From Plazaster borealis (lineage: Eukaryota > Echinodermata > Asteroidea > Forcipulatida > Labidiasteridae): 64,000 bases of DNA. The position numbers were made by a program, and so were the translations under genes. The DNA lies in contig CM037461.1 of assembly GCA_021014325.1 (NCBI GenBank), positions 21,685,376 through 21,749,375 of the forward strand. The letters run 5' to 3'. The notes under the pieces are model-generated. The model did not search any database. It was given only the letters and a program-made list of their open reading frames with translations, and was not told where the DNA came from. Positions 1 to 9,792 of this stretch are shown here, piece after piece (position 1 is the stretch's first letter; each line of letters starts with the position of its first letter).

Positions 1-95
1 AAATGTATTGTAAGTGAACAATTTGGACACCCAGTTTTTTAATTTCCAGCAAATTTTGACACCCTTTGACCAAATCCTGGCTAAAACCTTGTCCA
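1..95. repeat. Fragment of a TTTGGACACCC-rich repeat
   Basis: Nearly the same sequence (AATGTATTGTAAGTGAACAA, then TTTGGACACCCAG, then AAATCCTGGCT) recurs at about 30219-30305 and 30379-30470. The copy is cut by the window start. Confidence 0.7.
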
Positions 96-701
96 CACAA
101 TGTACTGGGTGTACTACATTTTTTGGAAAGTTACTTAAACCTTCCAAAAAATGTGTAAAATTTAATAAGATCGGCCTTTATCACGCTTCCAACATTTTTA
201 TCAATATCATACGCTCATTGCGTGCTATCAGTTGGTGTGCACCAGACTAGACTACCCTTTTCTTTCTGTTGTGGTAGTCTAGGCCAAGTTCGCACGAGAA
301 CTATCCTTGACCATAGTACGACTACGTTAGCCCAAACTATGTCTAGTCGACGATGGTTTGACTACGCTAGTCGACTATCAATACCCGTTTTCATAGCACA
401 GTGCATAGTGGACCAGTTATAAGAAACTGATAACGTACGTTGAGCCGCCGGTCACGTTGACATGACTTGACTAGATTCATTCGCTCTAAAACGACTGTGC
501 GCATGCCCTACGTATACATGTCACTAAACAACTACTAGTTTTACCATTGGTCGTTGTGGGTACTTGACCCTAGCTGCCAGCCTGCTTTGTCGGGCGTTAC
601 AAATGTACATGTGTGCATTATGTGTATAGTAAATGCCTTTTAATGTGCTGCTATTATTAAAGGTAGATTACAGGATTGGTAGAACTGACAAAATAGTCAT
701 T
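96..701. other. Unassigned intronic stretch with short hairpins
   Basis: No gene or dispersed repeat was recognised. Two short structures stand out: CTAGACTACC and its exact reverse complement GGTAGTCTAG near 247-284, and repeated TAGTCGAC motifs near 341-380. Confidence 0.4.
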
Positions 702-1298
702 AGAGAGGTTTCGCAAGGCTACGGATACACATACGGATACGGATACGTCAACACTTTGTGTGTTCACGTGACGCGTAACCGTGACTTCCGTGTTTTGCAT
801 GGACGTTAACAACGGATACGGGAGCTGATACACGTACGTTAAAAAACGGATACCGTTTTGCTGATTTTAGTTGCATTCTTGCCCTAGATTGAAAACATTT
901 TCCCCAGTATCGCTTTTAAAGGTCTCATTCATGATTTAGAAAAAATGTGTTAATCATTGTAAGCAAAATATGGGGGAAAATGCAGTATAAACAGGGTCTC
1001 TATTTTGCCGTGCTTGCTTGAAACTTTCTTTGCACGCGTTTAACGTGTGGGCCCGAAAACGAACAGTTAAACACAATTATTATTCAAACAAATTATCCAA
1101 TATAACAAGAACATACATAAAATGTTTTTGGATTTGTTTTGCTCGCAAAACCTATGCCAACGTGTGTCTATACTTTGGCCTAGGCCTGACACATTACTGT
1201 ATGATTGCGAAACAAAATCTGACACGCATCCAACGTGAACGGATACAGTTATCGTATCTGTATCTGTATCTGTATCCGTACGCTTGCGAAACCTCTCT
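702..1298. mobile_element. TIR element with GGATAC-rich ends
   Basis: AGAGAGGTTTCGCAAG at the left end is matched inverted by CTTGCGAAACCTCTCT at the right. Both are followed inward by runs of GGATAC/GTATCC. The flanks are ATT on both sides, a possible 3-bp duplication. The 597-bp interior has no credible transposase, so it is probably non-autonomous. Confidence 0.65.
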
Positions 1299-1404
1299 AT
1301 TATAGACAGTGTTCATGTTTTGTGTGATCAGCCATAGATTCGTTGTGTGGGTCAAAACACTTTGTTTCGGCTCAGTCCTTTATCGCACGGCCACGACCCA
1401 GCCA

Positions 1405-1569
1405 CATGCAATACACAACACATGGGATCAGTGGCTTTACGTCCCATCCAAAGGACGAAGCAAAAATGGTTTTAAAAGTGTCTTGACCGTGATTCGAACC
1501 CACACCACTGATCAGAAACACCAGAGCTTGAGTCCAGTGCGGTTGACTGCTCGGCCACGAGATGCCACA
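1405..1569 (-). mobile_element. tRNA-derived SINE, 5' part
   Basis: Read on the minus strand it begins with a tRNA-like head, continues through the GATCAG...GGTGTTTCTG segment, a B-box-like GTTCGAATC and the GTCCTTTGGATGGGACG body. It lacks the 3' tail present in the full copy at 1648. Confidence 0.75.
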
Positions 1570-1647
1570 AATATTAGGACTGTATGTTTACTATAGATTG
1601 TAGAACGATGCCGTGACGTTCTCTTTTAAAAATCAATGATTTAAATT

Positions 1648-2020
1648 GGCGCGTTGTGGCTGAGCGGATAAGAGCACCGGACTCGATCTCTGGTTTTTCA
1701 GATCAGCAGAGTGTGGATTTGAGTCCTTTGGATGGGACGTAAAGCCGTAGGTACCGTGTGTTGTGTAATGCAAGTAAAAGAACTCAGTGCACTTTATCGT
1801 AAAGAGAAGGGGTTTGCCCCGGTGTTCCTGGTTTGATTGGCTGCATATTGAGCCACACCACCTTGTAAACCATTACATGGTGCTATCTTTGTAAAGGAAA
1901 AAAGTGTCATACTTCAAAAACGTAGGTCCACGTATACATCACTACTGAATGTTGGAGCGCCATGAGCGTCACTGAGTGACGGATATGCGTGCTATATAAG
2001 AAGCCACTATTATTAATAAA
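1648..2020 (+). mobile_element. Near full-length tRNA-derived SINE abutting the WW1 exon
   Basis: A-box-like TGGCTGAGCGG at the head is followed by the degenerate B-box region, the GATGGGACGTAAAGCCGTAG body, the CACCTTGTAAACCATTACAT segment and the tail GCTATATAAGAAGCCACTAT with a short TTA repeat. It ends about 45 bp before exon 2065-2166, so the exon's branch-point region lies in or next to it. Confidence 0.85.
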
Positions 2021-2064
2021 TTTATACCATTACAATTTGTTCATGTTTTGTTGTCCATCTTCAG

Positions 2065-2166
2065 GGTGGAATGGGTGGAGATTATCGAACCCAAGACCCA
2101 GCGGCCTATGTATGGCAACCTGAGGACCGGGGAACTAGCGTGGGAACCACCAGTGAGCGCCAAAGT
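2065..2166 (+). CDS. ARHGAP39: ARHGAP39 (Vilse/CrossGAP) internal exon encoding WW domain 1
   Basis: The exon carries 33 full codons (frame from 2066) plus one base of a split codon at the start and two at the end. It reads VEWVEIIEPKTQRPMYGNL, then a RTGELAW-EPP stretch, which is a WW domain: first Trp at residue 3, Tyr at 16, second Trp at 26 followed by Glu-Pro-Pro. The acceptor is a pyrimidine-rich tract ending in CTTCAG (2059-2064); the donor is GTAAGT at 2167. ARHGAP39/Vilse is a Rho-family GTPase-activating protein; in flies its WW region binds Robo receptors and it acts in axon guidance. The match to the vertebrate WW1 is strong by recall. Upstream exons, including the start codon, are outside the window. 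A SINE ends only about 45 bp upstream. Confidence 0.9.
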
Positions 2167-2226
2167 GTAAGTACAATCAATATTATAAAAATAAGCACCG
2201 ACTATGTTTGACGCTGTGCTGTGGTC

Positions 2227-2429
2227 CCGGGGCCCAACGTAATAGAGCTGCTTTAAAGCACAAAAAAAAGCTTAGCACAAAACGTCTGCTTACCAGATTA
2301 AGGTTACCAGCCAAAATGCCACGTCACACGTACCGTTTGTGACTGGTATCCTGCTCCTTTTTGCTTGGCATAAATTCGTTTAAAAGCAATATTTTCTGCT
2401 TTTAAGCAGCTTTATGAAATTGGGCCCGG
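2227..2429. mobile_element. GGGCCC-terminal MITE (family P1)
   Basis: Left end GGGGCCCAACGTAATAGAGC and right end AGCTTTATGAAATTGGGCCC are imperfect inverted repeats. The interior contains the family's TTACCAGCCAAAATGCCA and GACTGGTATCCTGCT blocks. About 200 bp, non-coding. Confidence 0.75.
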
Positions 2430-2980
2430 TTTGCCTCTAACATTTGGCAGACTTCGACAGTGACGTTGGAAGGTACAAAACTACAAGAGATCTTCAAGCA
2501 ACATTCAAGGATACACCTTAAAGGGATTATCTGAGGCGATGCAGTGCTTTAAAGATTTCTTGAGAAGACAGCCGAAATTAGGGTGCGCCTACTTCAAGAG
2601 AATAGTGCCGTAGTTTTCTGGAGGAAAAATTAGTGCCACGCACGCAACCAGATTCTGAATAATAATAGTAGTAATAATGAATACTTATAAAGCGCACACA
2701 TCCACCTCTTCAAAGGCGCTCATGGCGCTACAAAAGAAACAGCTTAACAAAACAACAATATACTACATGAATAATTATGTATAGTCTGACAAGCAGGAGA
2801 ATTATGCTCTGGTAAAGTAGGCTAAGTTGTAGTTAGTTAGTTTTGAGAGCCATTTTGAAAGAGCTGAGGGAAGTGCTAGATCGCATTGTTGAATACATGT
2901 ACCTCTTTATTTTTTACAAATGTAGACCATGGATACTGCATGAGGCGTCACTGAAGTAGGGTGCCCATAGAGATCTAAAA
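2430..2980. other. Unassigned intronic stretch
   Basis: A TAATAATAGTAGTAATAATG run at about 2657 precedes CTTATAAAGCGCACACATCC, the same tail seen near 55437-55520, so a short SINE-like 3' end is probably present. Nothing else was recognised. Confidence 0.4.
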
Positions 2981-2983
2981 GAG

Positions 2984-3056
2984 AGGTCAAACAGAGGTCA
3001 AGTTGAGGTTCATTTGACCTCTCATTAGAGGTCAAATGAAGGTTGCTCATTGACCC
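2984..3056. promoter_or_regulatory. Cluster of nuclear-receptor half-sites (candidate)
   Basis: AGGTCA occurs at 2984-2989 and 2995-3000, a direct repeat with 5-bp spacing (DR5). TGACCT at 3015-3020 and AGGTCA at 3029-3034 form an everted repeat with 8-bp spacing. A TGACCC lies at 3051-3056. DR5 is the classical retinoic-acid-receptor/RXR arrangement. No experimental or conservation evidence is available here. Confidence 0.35.
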
Positions 3057-3187
3057 ATCCTGTGCGATCAATCAATCAATCAAACATTTGTTTCGCGCCA
3101 TTCCAACGGTCGTTGCTCATGCAAATCGCGTAATGTGCAAGTAGTCATGGGTATCCTTGTTTTGTACCTTGAAGGGTTGACATCAAT

Positions 3188-3361
3188 GCAGGCCTGGATT
3201 TTACATGAAGACCACGGAGGCCATGGCCTCTGTTGTCCCCTGGTCTTGGCCTTAGTGCCCCTTCAAAAGTTTCCCATCGACTTCAAGGTTTTCCCCATTG
3301 GAATTGCCCCTTTGCAAAATGAAAATGGCCTTGCCCTCTCAAAGATGAAATTCCAGGCACG
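3188..3361. mobile_element. Short MITE with GCCTGGAATT-type ends (family H4)
   Basis: GCCTGGATTTTACATG at the left mirrors GAAATTCCAGGC at the right. A related copy lies at 50993-51147, sharing GGAGGCCATGGCCTCTGTTG and CTCTCAAAGATGAAATTCCA; a fragment lies at 14297-14347. Confidence 0.6.
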
Positions 3362-3404
3362 TCAATGCATTATAACAGGGTCTATAGTTCTGTGGTTGTT
3401 GGAT

Positions 3405-3830
3405 ACTTGACATTTCTTAATTGGTCACACTTTTTAAATGTGGACACTTTGCTCTCAGTTGGACACACTGTTTTCAATGTGGTCATCCTGACACACTTGT
3501 TGAAATTTGGACAGTCTGTTCTTAATTGGTCACACTTTATAAATTTGGACTCTTTGCTTCTTAACTGGACACACCATTGTTAATGTGGTCATCCTGACAC
3601 ACTTGTTTAAATTGGGACATTTTGTTCTTAATTTTAATTGGTCACACTTTTTAAATTTGGACACTTTGCTCTTAATGTAGTTGGACACAGTGTTTTCAAT
3701 GTGGTCATCCTGACACACTTGTTTAAATTTGGACAGTCTGTTCTTAATTGGTCACACTTTTTAAATTTGGACACTTTGCTCTTAGTTGGACACAGTGTTT
3801 TCAATGTGGTCATCCTGTTCACAGCACTAA
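3405..3830. repeat. Tandem repeat, about 110 bp x 4
   Basis: GGTCACACTTT recurs at 3423, 3528, 3640 and 3750. Units share AATTTGGACACTTTGCTCTT and CAATGTGGTCATCCTGACAC. Units differ by several percent and in length (105-112 bp). The open frames across it follow the repeat and are not genes. Confidence 0.85.
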
Positions 3831-3993
3831 AGATATTCAGAGCAGCTTGACCTGCATCAGGTGGATGCAGCTTGCATATAGATGTATACAAGAAGATGTT
3901 TATTTGATGCCTTGTAATGGGGCCAGGGGGTTTTCACCACTGTCAGGTAGAATAACAGTGGTCTTGGTGCAATGTTGACTGACAGTACAATGG

Positions 3994-4910
3994 CAGAAAC
4001 CCACTATGGCCCCCAATCCTTCTGGATCCTCCCATAGCAGAAACCCACTATGGCCCTCAATCCTTCTGAATCCTCCCATAGTAGAAACCCACTATGGCCC
4101 TCAATCCTATTGGATCCTCCCATAGCAGAAACCCACTATGGCCCTCAATCCTTCTGAATCCTCCCATAGTAGAAACCCACTATGGCCCTCAATCCTATTG
4201 GATCCTCCCATAGTAGAAACCCACTATGGCCCCCAATCCTTCTGGATCCTCCCATAGTAGAAACCCACTATGGCCCCCAATCCTTCTGGATCCTCCCATA
4301 GTAGAAACCCACTATGGCCCCAATCCTTCTGGATCCTCCCATAGCAGAAACCCACTATGGCCCCCAATCCTTCTGGATCCTCCCATAGTAGAAACCCACT
4401 ATGGCCCCCAATCCTATTGGATCCTCCCATAGTAGAAACCCACTATGGCCCCCAATCCTTCTGGATCCTCCCATAGTAGAAACCCACTATGGCCCCCAAT
4501 CCTTCTGGATCCTCCCATAGTAGAAACCCACTATGGCCCCAATCCTTCTGAATCCTCCCATAGTAGAAACCCACTATGGCCCCCAATCCTTCTGGATCCT
4601 CCCATAGTAGAAACCCACTATGGCCCTCAATCCTATTGGATCCTCCCATAGTAGAAACCCACTATGGCCCCCAATCCTATTGGATCCTCCCATAGTAGAA
4701 ACCCACTATGGCCCCCAATCCTATTGGATCCTCCCATAGTAGAAACCCACTATGGCCCCCAATCCTATTGGATCCTCCCATAGTAGAAACCCACTATGGC
4801 CCCCAATCCTTCTGGATCCTCCCATAGCAGAAACCCACTATGGCCCTCAATCCTATTGGATCCTCCCATAGCAGAAACCCACTATGGCCCCCAATCCTTC
4901 TGGAACCTCC
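3994..4910. repeat. Minisatellite, 44 bp x about 21
   Basis: The unit runs from TAGAAACCCACTATGGCCCC to CTCCCATAG. Each junction can form a hairpin, CCATAG pairing with CTATGG across 10 bases. Variants TTCTGGATCC, TATTGGATCC and TTCTGAATCC alternate in a pattern suggesting later duplication of blocks: two 88-bp pairs at about 4040-4215 and a 219-bp period (five units, one a base short) at about 4226-4651. Open frames on both strands are by-products. Confidence 0.95.
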
Positions 4911-5588
4911 TCCACTGCAATGTCCCTAATGGCCATGTCAGACTTGGCAATTTCTTTTAGGCAACTTGGAGGCAACCGACTGCAGGCAACCAACTGCACC
5001 GTATGCACAAGAAACACTTCGGCAGCACAAGAGACATTCTTCTAGCTCTGTAACTCGCCATCCCCAAGAAAATGCAGAGAAAACTGTATGTGAATGAATT
5101 TCTTATCGGAGTTTGCCTGGAATGGGTTGCCTGTAAATTGCCTCGTGTGACATGGCCTTAAAATTAAGACCCCAGTCCTTCTGAATACTTCACTTGAACG
5201 GCAAAGAGGATAAAGAAGGACTTGTGCCAGTTTAGGGTTATGTAGTTCATTGTACATACATTGGGCCCATCCCTTCACCAAAATACACTATACAAACGCT
5301 GTATATGTTCGTGTACAGTATGTACATGTACATCACATACATGTAAACGACAGCAATGGTCTCTGTGAGTGTAAAGAGGTTAATGACATCCACGCAGTAC
5401 ATTTGTACACTAACTGCAGATGACACATATCATTGCTGTGTAGACTTTTTGCCGGGGGATGCACACGTACAGTGTTACATGAATGTTGATCATATTTTGC
5501 ACATTGCGGGGTTCTCCCCATGCACTGCATGCGTGTCGAAATTGGGCAGTTACAACTCTGGGAAAAAATAGAACCAACAACCAGATGT
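4911..5588. other. Unassigned intronic stretch
   Basis: Mixed-composition sequence with TGTACATGTACATC-type microsatellite patches near 5315-5345. No exon, RNA gene or repeat family was recognised. Confidence 0.4.
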
Positions 5589-5998
5589 TATGTATAGCGC
5601 TTTATCACACCCGATAGGCGTACATGTACAGTATCAAAGCGCTCAGTATTTTTTTCCTGCAAGGTATGCGGAGAGCGTTTTTGAAGTATGAGACTTACAA
5701 ACCTTTACATAGCACCATGTAATAGTTTACAAGGACAGTGCTGTGGTTTAATATGCCGCCGATCAAACCAGGAACACCGGGGCGAACCCCTTCTCTGTAC
5801 TATAAGTGCACTGGGTCTTTTTATGTGCATTACACAACACACAGGACCTACGGCTTTACGTCCCATCCGAAGGACAAAAAACACATGTACCTTGCCTTAG
5901 GACACTAGTGTCACAACCGGGATTCAAACCCACACTCTGCTGATCAGAAACACCAGAGCTTGAGTTTGGTGTTCTTATCCGCTCGACCACGACAGCCT
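5589..5998 (-). mobile_element. tRNA-derived SINE, near full length
   Basis: On the minus strand the head has GTCGTGGTCGAGCGG-like sequence and a B-box, then the shared body and CACC...TTGTAAACTATTACATGG segment. The 3' tail (GCGCTTTGATAC...GCGCTATA) differs from the copy at 1648 and matches 57611-57717, so at least two tail types exist. Confidence 0.8.
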
Positions 5999-6027
5999 GA
6001 CCTAGAGATAGGTCAGCCCCCTTTTTT

Positions 6028-6208
6028 ACGTGCATTACACAACACACGGGACCTACGGCTTAACGTCCCGTCCGAAGGACGAAGCAATGGTTAAGTGTCT
6101 TGCTTAAGGACACTAGTGTCACAACCGGGATTCGAACCCACACTCTGCTGATCAGAAACACCAGAGCTTGAGTTCGGGGTTCTTATCCGCTCGACCACGA
6201 CACGCCAC
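6028..6208 (-). mobile_element. tRNA-derived SINE, 5' part
   Basis: The sequence from the tRNA-like head (GTGTCGTGGTCGAGCGGATA, minus strand) through GGGACGTTAAGCCGTAGGTC to the TGTAATGCACGT block. It sits about 30 bp from the preceding SINE in the same orientation. It keeps an uninterrupted GGTTAAGTGTCTTGC, the empty-site reference for the MITE inserted at 29302. Confidence 0.8.
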
Positions 6209-6576
6209 CAACAGTTTTAAAAAGCAAACGGAGTAATCAAAATAATGTTTTAAATTTGGTTTTATTCGTTTGGAAATATACTTAAAAAGACGCACCTATT
6301 TCCCAACGTTGTAATATCATGTGATTAGGTACATGTACGTCAATAATTTTGGAGAATGTTATCAAAGTTATGAAAGGATTATGGCAAAAAAATAGTATGA
6401 TGATGACATACGGAGCAGCCAAAGAGGGCGCCGAGTGAAATCAAGCAGTCACTAGAGGGCTTCATGGCTCGCGGTTCACGGAAATCTTCTTTGTTCGGGG
6501 CGCAACAAATCAGTATACCGAACGACCACAATACCAAACAAAATTCATGGATCCTGCGGTGTTCATTATAGTGGCC

Positions 6577-6890
6577 AGGGTTCTCCCCAGGATTTTTCAA
6601 AACTGTGGGGCATTCTGGACCCAAGTTGTGCATGTTTGGCCGAAGCATGCTGAATTGAAACAAGGTCTTCGGAATGTTTTCTACTTGGTGTTTATCTTGG
6701 TGTTAAAACCCCTAGTACTGTGCAATCCGGAGCATTCTAGATAATTTTCTCTTGTTGTTTTGTGAAAAAATTTAAATAGTGAAAAAAAATGTATTTATTT
6801 TTTAAAAGTTTTTTTTTGCGTATGCTACAAAATTTGCGCATATCTGCACCCATTTCGCGCGTATCAGGCCTATACGCTAGCTTGTGCATA
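6577..6890 (+). mobile_element. CAGGGTTCTCCCC-terminal MITE (family H1)
   Basis: It starts CCAGGGTTCTCCCC and contains the family blocks GAATTGAAACAAGGTCTTCG and TACGCTAGCTTGTGCAT; the right terminus has decayed. Better copies at 10605-10867 and 25069-25363 end GGGGAGAACCCTG, giving a 13-bp TIR. CAGGG...CCCTG ends resemble hAT-type termini, but no clean 8-bp duplication was found. Confidence 0.65.
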
Positions 6891-7594
6891 AATACTTGGC
6901 ATTTTACTGTTCACCATTCAAGAACACTGGGTCGACGTACAATGTAGGAAATGCATGTAAGCAGCCATTCCGAATAATGTTTAAAAATTTTTATCTTTTT
7001 TCGAAATTGGTTAAAAAAAAATTATGGAAAATCGTAGATCAGTTTACAATTAAAATATCAGAATAAATAATTTGTTAAGGTGAAAAATACTCAGCGGTCT
7101 ATTCCAGATCATCTGTCGTATCAGTTACATGTATGTTTTTGTTGTCTTTTGTTATTATTGGTCAACCTTGTATGATAGCCGACCTCCGTGCCTGATACTA
7201 GATTATACAAGTTTCCTCAACTACAAAGCTACATGCTGGAAGCCAGGAAAAGTCAATGAAAATTCCTGAACTGGGAGAACATTGATTTGAAATATCTGGG
7301 GTTTATTTGAGGCATTAGTTTGTTCCTCTGTGTATACGGTCTATTTTAAATAATCTGTCAATATTAAAAAAATGAAATTTGGGGTGGATGGTTGGGTCAA
7401 AACAAATTCGAAAAAATGTTGAAATTGTTAATTATTGATTACTCTGAATATACACAACAATATTAACAAATTTCAGTTTTCAGAGGAATATTAATTCTAA
7501 CCTTCAGCTGCCCTGAGTTATTTTCATCTTTAATATTTTTCTTCTTGTAGCCCCTTACCAAGAGTGGCTTTTAGCCTTGTTTGGGGCGAACTTG
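6891..7594. other. AT-rich unassigned stretch
   Basis: The stretch is AT-rich. The block at about 7495-7590 (CAAGAGTGGCTTTTAGCCTT) recurs at about 27640-27760, so it includes a dispersed repeat edge. No coding signal was seen. Confidence 0.35.
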
Positions 7595-8307
7595 TAATAG
7601 ACTGTGCAAGTCTCGCGCGTATTTGAACTTCCGGGACCATTGTGGTCCCAACCATACGGAGATTTACGTGGGCACGATTTTGTTTTGTCAATTATTTTAG
7701 TTTAACGTGGTATATGCCCGTGAAAAATACATATGTTGTTGGGAATGTAAAACTTAGTTATAAAAAAATATGAAAGTAAAATCATTTCAACAATATAACG
7801 AAGAAAACCCGATAATTAAACTTGACCTCAACTTCCGGTTGCTGCAAAAAATGAAGAATTTTGTGCTCACCTCCGATCACAAAAATTATGTAAACGCTTG
7901 TTTTAGATGAGCGATGATAATCGCCAGATACTGTAATCGCAACGCGAAGCCTTTTCATTGCAGTCTATGGTTGTTGAGGCGTCAGCGTCCTCTATAAACT
8001 GTGTCAAACGTTAATTTTACGCCTGTGTGACCTTCGCTAATCCACGTAAGTGGTTTCTGAAAGGTTAAGATCGAATAAGCATCCTTGTCCCAGAGTTTTA
8101 ATTTTGCTGCACTAATAATTAACACATTATTTGTGTATTTTTTATAAAAACTAAAACTGATTTTATTAACATGTAATGAGTATTTTTGTTTTTCAGATTT
8201 TGTCATTAAATATAATTTAAAACAAAGATTTGATTTCAGAGAAAAAAATGTTCTTCTATTGACGTGTTTTCTCGTTCCGATACGTGCGAGACTTGCACAG
8301 TCTATTA
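7595..8307. mobile_element. 713-bp element with 28-bp terminal inverted repeats
   Basis: The left end TAATAGACTGTGCAAGTCTC is mirrored by GAGACTTGCACAGTCTATTA at the right; the match extends to about 28 bp with one mismatch. Flanks fit a TA duplication, as in Tc1/mariner. No transposase frame was recognised. A partial copy of its right half lies inverted at about 57150-57405. Confidence 0.7.
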
Positions 8308-8607
8308 ATAAAAATAATGATAAAGTAAAATCAAAAGGTGGTAGCATTGCTGAGATTTTGCGAAAATCTGGAGCGGATACTGCCCACGCTGGAAGAATAA
8401 TCCATAATTGGAATACATAATTTGAGAGAAACGTTTCATGCAGAAACGTGAACTCAGATTGACAATCTTTTGAATCCCTTTCTCTAAAACCACATTCCTT
8501 AGAAGGGAATCGTTTTTTTCAAAATGTTAAATACATTATCAACAGCTGCAGTGCTTCTTGCCAAGTGAGTTGTTACGGTCATTAAGTTTTGGAGTAATTA
8601 CCAAAGG
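8308..8607 (-). mobile_element. TTAA-type MITE remnant (family T3)
   Basis: TCAAAAGGTGGTAGCATT, AATCTGGAGCGGATACTG, AGGAAGAATAATCC-like and CAACAGCTGCAGTGCTTCTT match the complete copies at 21485-21872 and 40398-40791. The left terminus is lost next to the 7595-8307 element. Confidence 0.6.
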
Positions 8608-8705
8608 TATATCAGGGCTCGAAATTTACACTGGAACACAGGCGCGAGGCAAGTGGGTTTAGTGTCGGGACTGTTGGGCCAGTAAACTCACAACTGGACA
8701 AGTGC

Positions 8706-8957
8706 AGGGCCCAATTTCATAGAGCTGCTAAGCACAAAAATTTGCTTAGCATGAAATTTCTTCCTTGATAAAAACAGGATTACCAACCAAATTTCCATGT
8801 GTTGCATATTGCTTGTTACTGGTATACTATTCAGCTGTTGTTTGCTTATCCTGAAAATCACATGGAAATTTGGTTGGTAATCCTGTTTTTTTATCAAGGA
8901 AGAAATTTCATGCTAAGCAAATTTTTGTGCTTAGCAGCTCTATGAAATTGGGCCCAG
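8706..8957. mobile_element. Near-perfect palindromic GGGCCC element (family P1)
   Basis: The two arms of about 100 bp are almost exact reverse complements: GGGCCCAATTTCATAGAGCT against AGCTCTATGAAATTGGGCCC, and further in ACCAACCAAATTTCCATGTG against CACATGGAAATTTGGTTGGT. The unpaired centre is about 40 bp. Confidence 0.85.
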
Positions 8958-9135
8958 TGGTCTTGTGTTTTTCAACTCATTTTTAATTTTTTTTTTAATG
9001 ATGTTCAAATGTTGATTTTGAGTTTGATAAACTTCTTTCAATTCTGTTGAGTATCACAGTCTACTTACCCTAAACACAAATTAGATCGATCTTCTCTTCC
9101 CGAAAAACAAGAAAAGTTCAGAGGCCGATGCTTAA

Positions 9136-9478
9136 AGGTATTGTACACTTTTGGTAACAGCTCAAAATCAGTGTCCACATTTTATGTGATTCAACATGCA
9201 TGAACAAACAAACCTGTGAAAGTTTGAGCTCAATTGGTCATCGAGATCACGAGAAAATAGTGAAAAGAGACCTTCCCTAGTATGTGTTTTCTGTTTTTTC
9301 AAAATATCGCACGGGATAAAAGCTATTGTTTTACTCATTTCTCAGAAACGATAGCATTTTAGGCAGAAATATTTTAAGGAGTTCCCCTTTATACCATTAC
9401 TTACTTTAAATCATGTAAGTTGTGTGTGAATCTGTGAACATTTGTGTTTTTCGATCTTACCAATAGTGTACAGGGCCT
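9136..9478 (+). mobile_element. TTAA-flanked MITE (family T2), 343 bp
   Basis: TTAA lies on both sides (9132-9135, 9479-9482). The left end AGGTATTGTACACTTTTGGT pairs with ACCAATAGTGTACAGGGCCT at the right. Interior blocks such as GAGCTCAATTGGTCATCGAG recur inverted at 11725-12060. Confidence 0.8.
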
Positions 9479-9792
9479 TTAAACTGTGTTGTTATTTTGA
9501 TTCCATGGTCTTTTCATGTCTTTTCTCATTTGAGTCTGGTCTCGAGAAAACAATTCTGGTCCAGTAAAAGTTATGAGCTACAATGTCACTGTCTTGTGGA
9601 TTTTCCCCCCTAAATTCAAGACCTGTATACCCTTCCTTTAAGAAGTTCACTGTACAATGTACAATGTATAATTTATACACTTAGCCAAGATGTAATGCAC
9701 ATTACAATTGTACATGATGTGTATGTATACATTTATGTACAGTATGTAGGCTGGCTAGCCGCACTTCTTTCCTTGGTTCCTAGCTGCATTAG

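Larger units (their letters stand above)
8608..9625 (+). mobile_element. Dispersed repeat split by two later insertions
   Basis: GGGCTCGAAATTTACACTGG at the start and GTCTTGTGGATTTTC plus AAATTCAAGACCTGT at the end match the uninterrupted relative at about 31763-32096, including CTTTCAATTCTGTTGAG inside. Here the element is interrupted by the palindromic element 8706-8957 and the MITE 9136-9478, giving a relative order of insertion. Confidence 0.6.

Noticed and set aside
3994..4910. Regularly spaced repeats that could be mistaken for a CRISPR array
   Set aside because: The 44-bp unit is continuous with no unique spacers, and the window is animal DNA.
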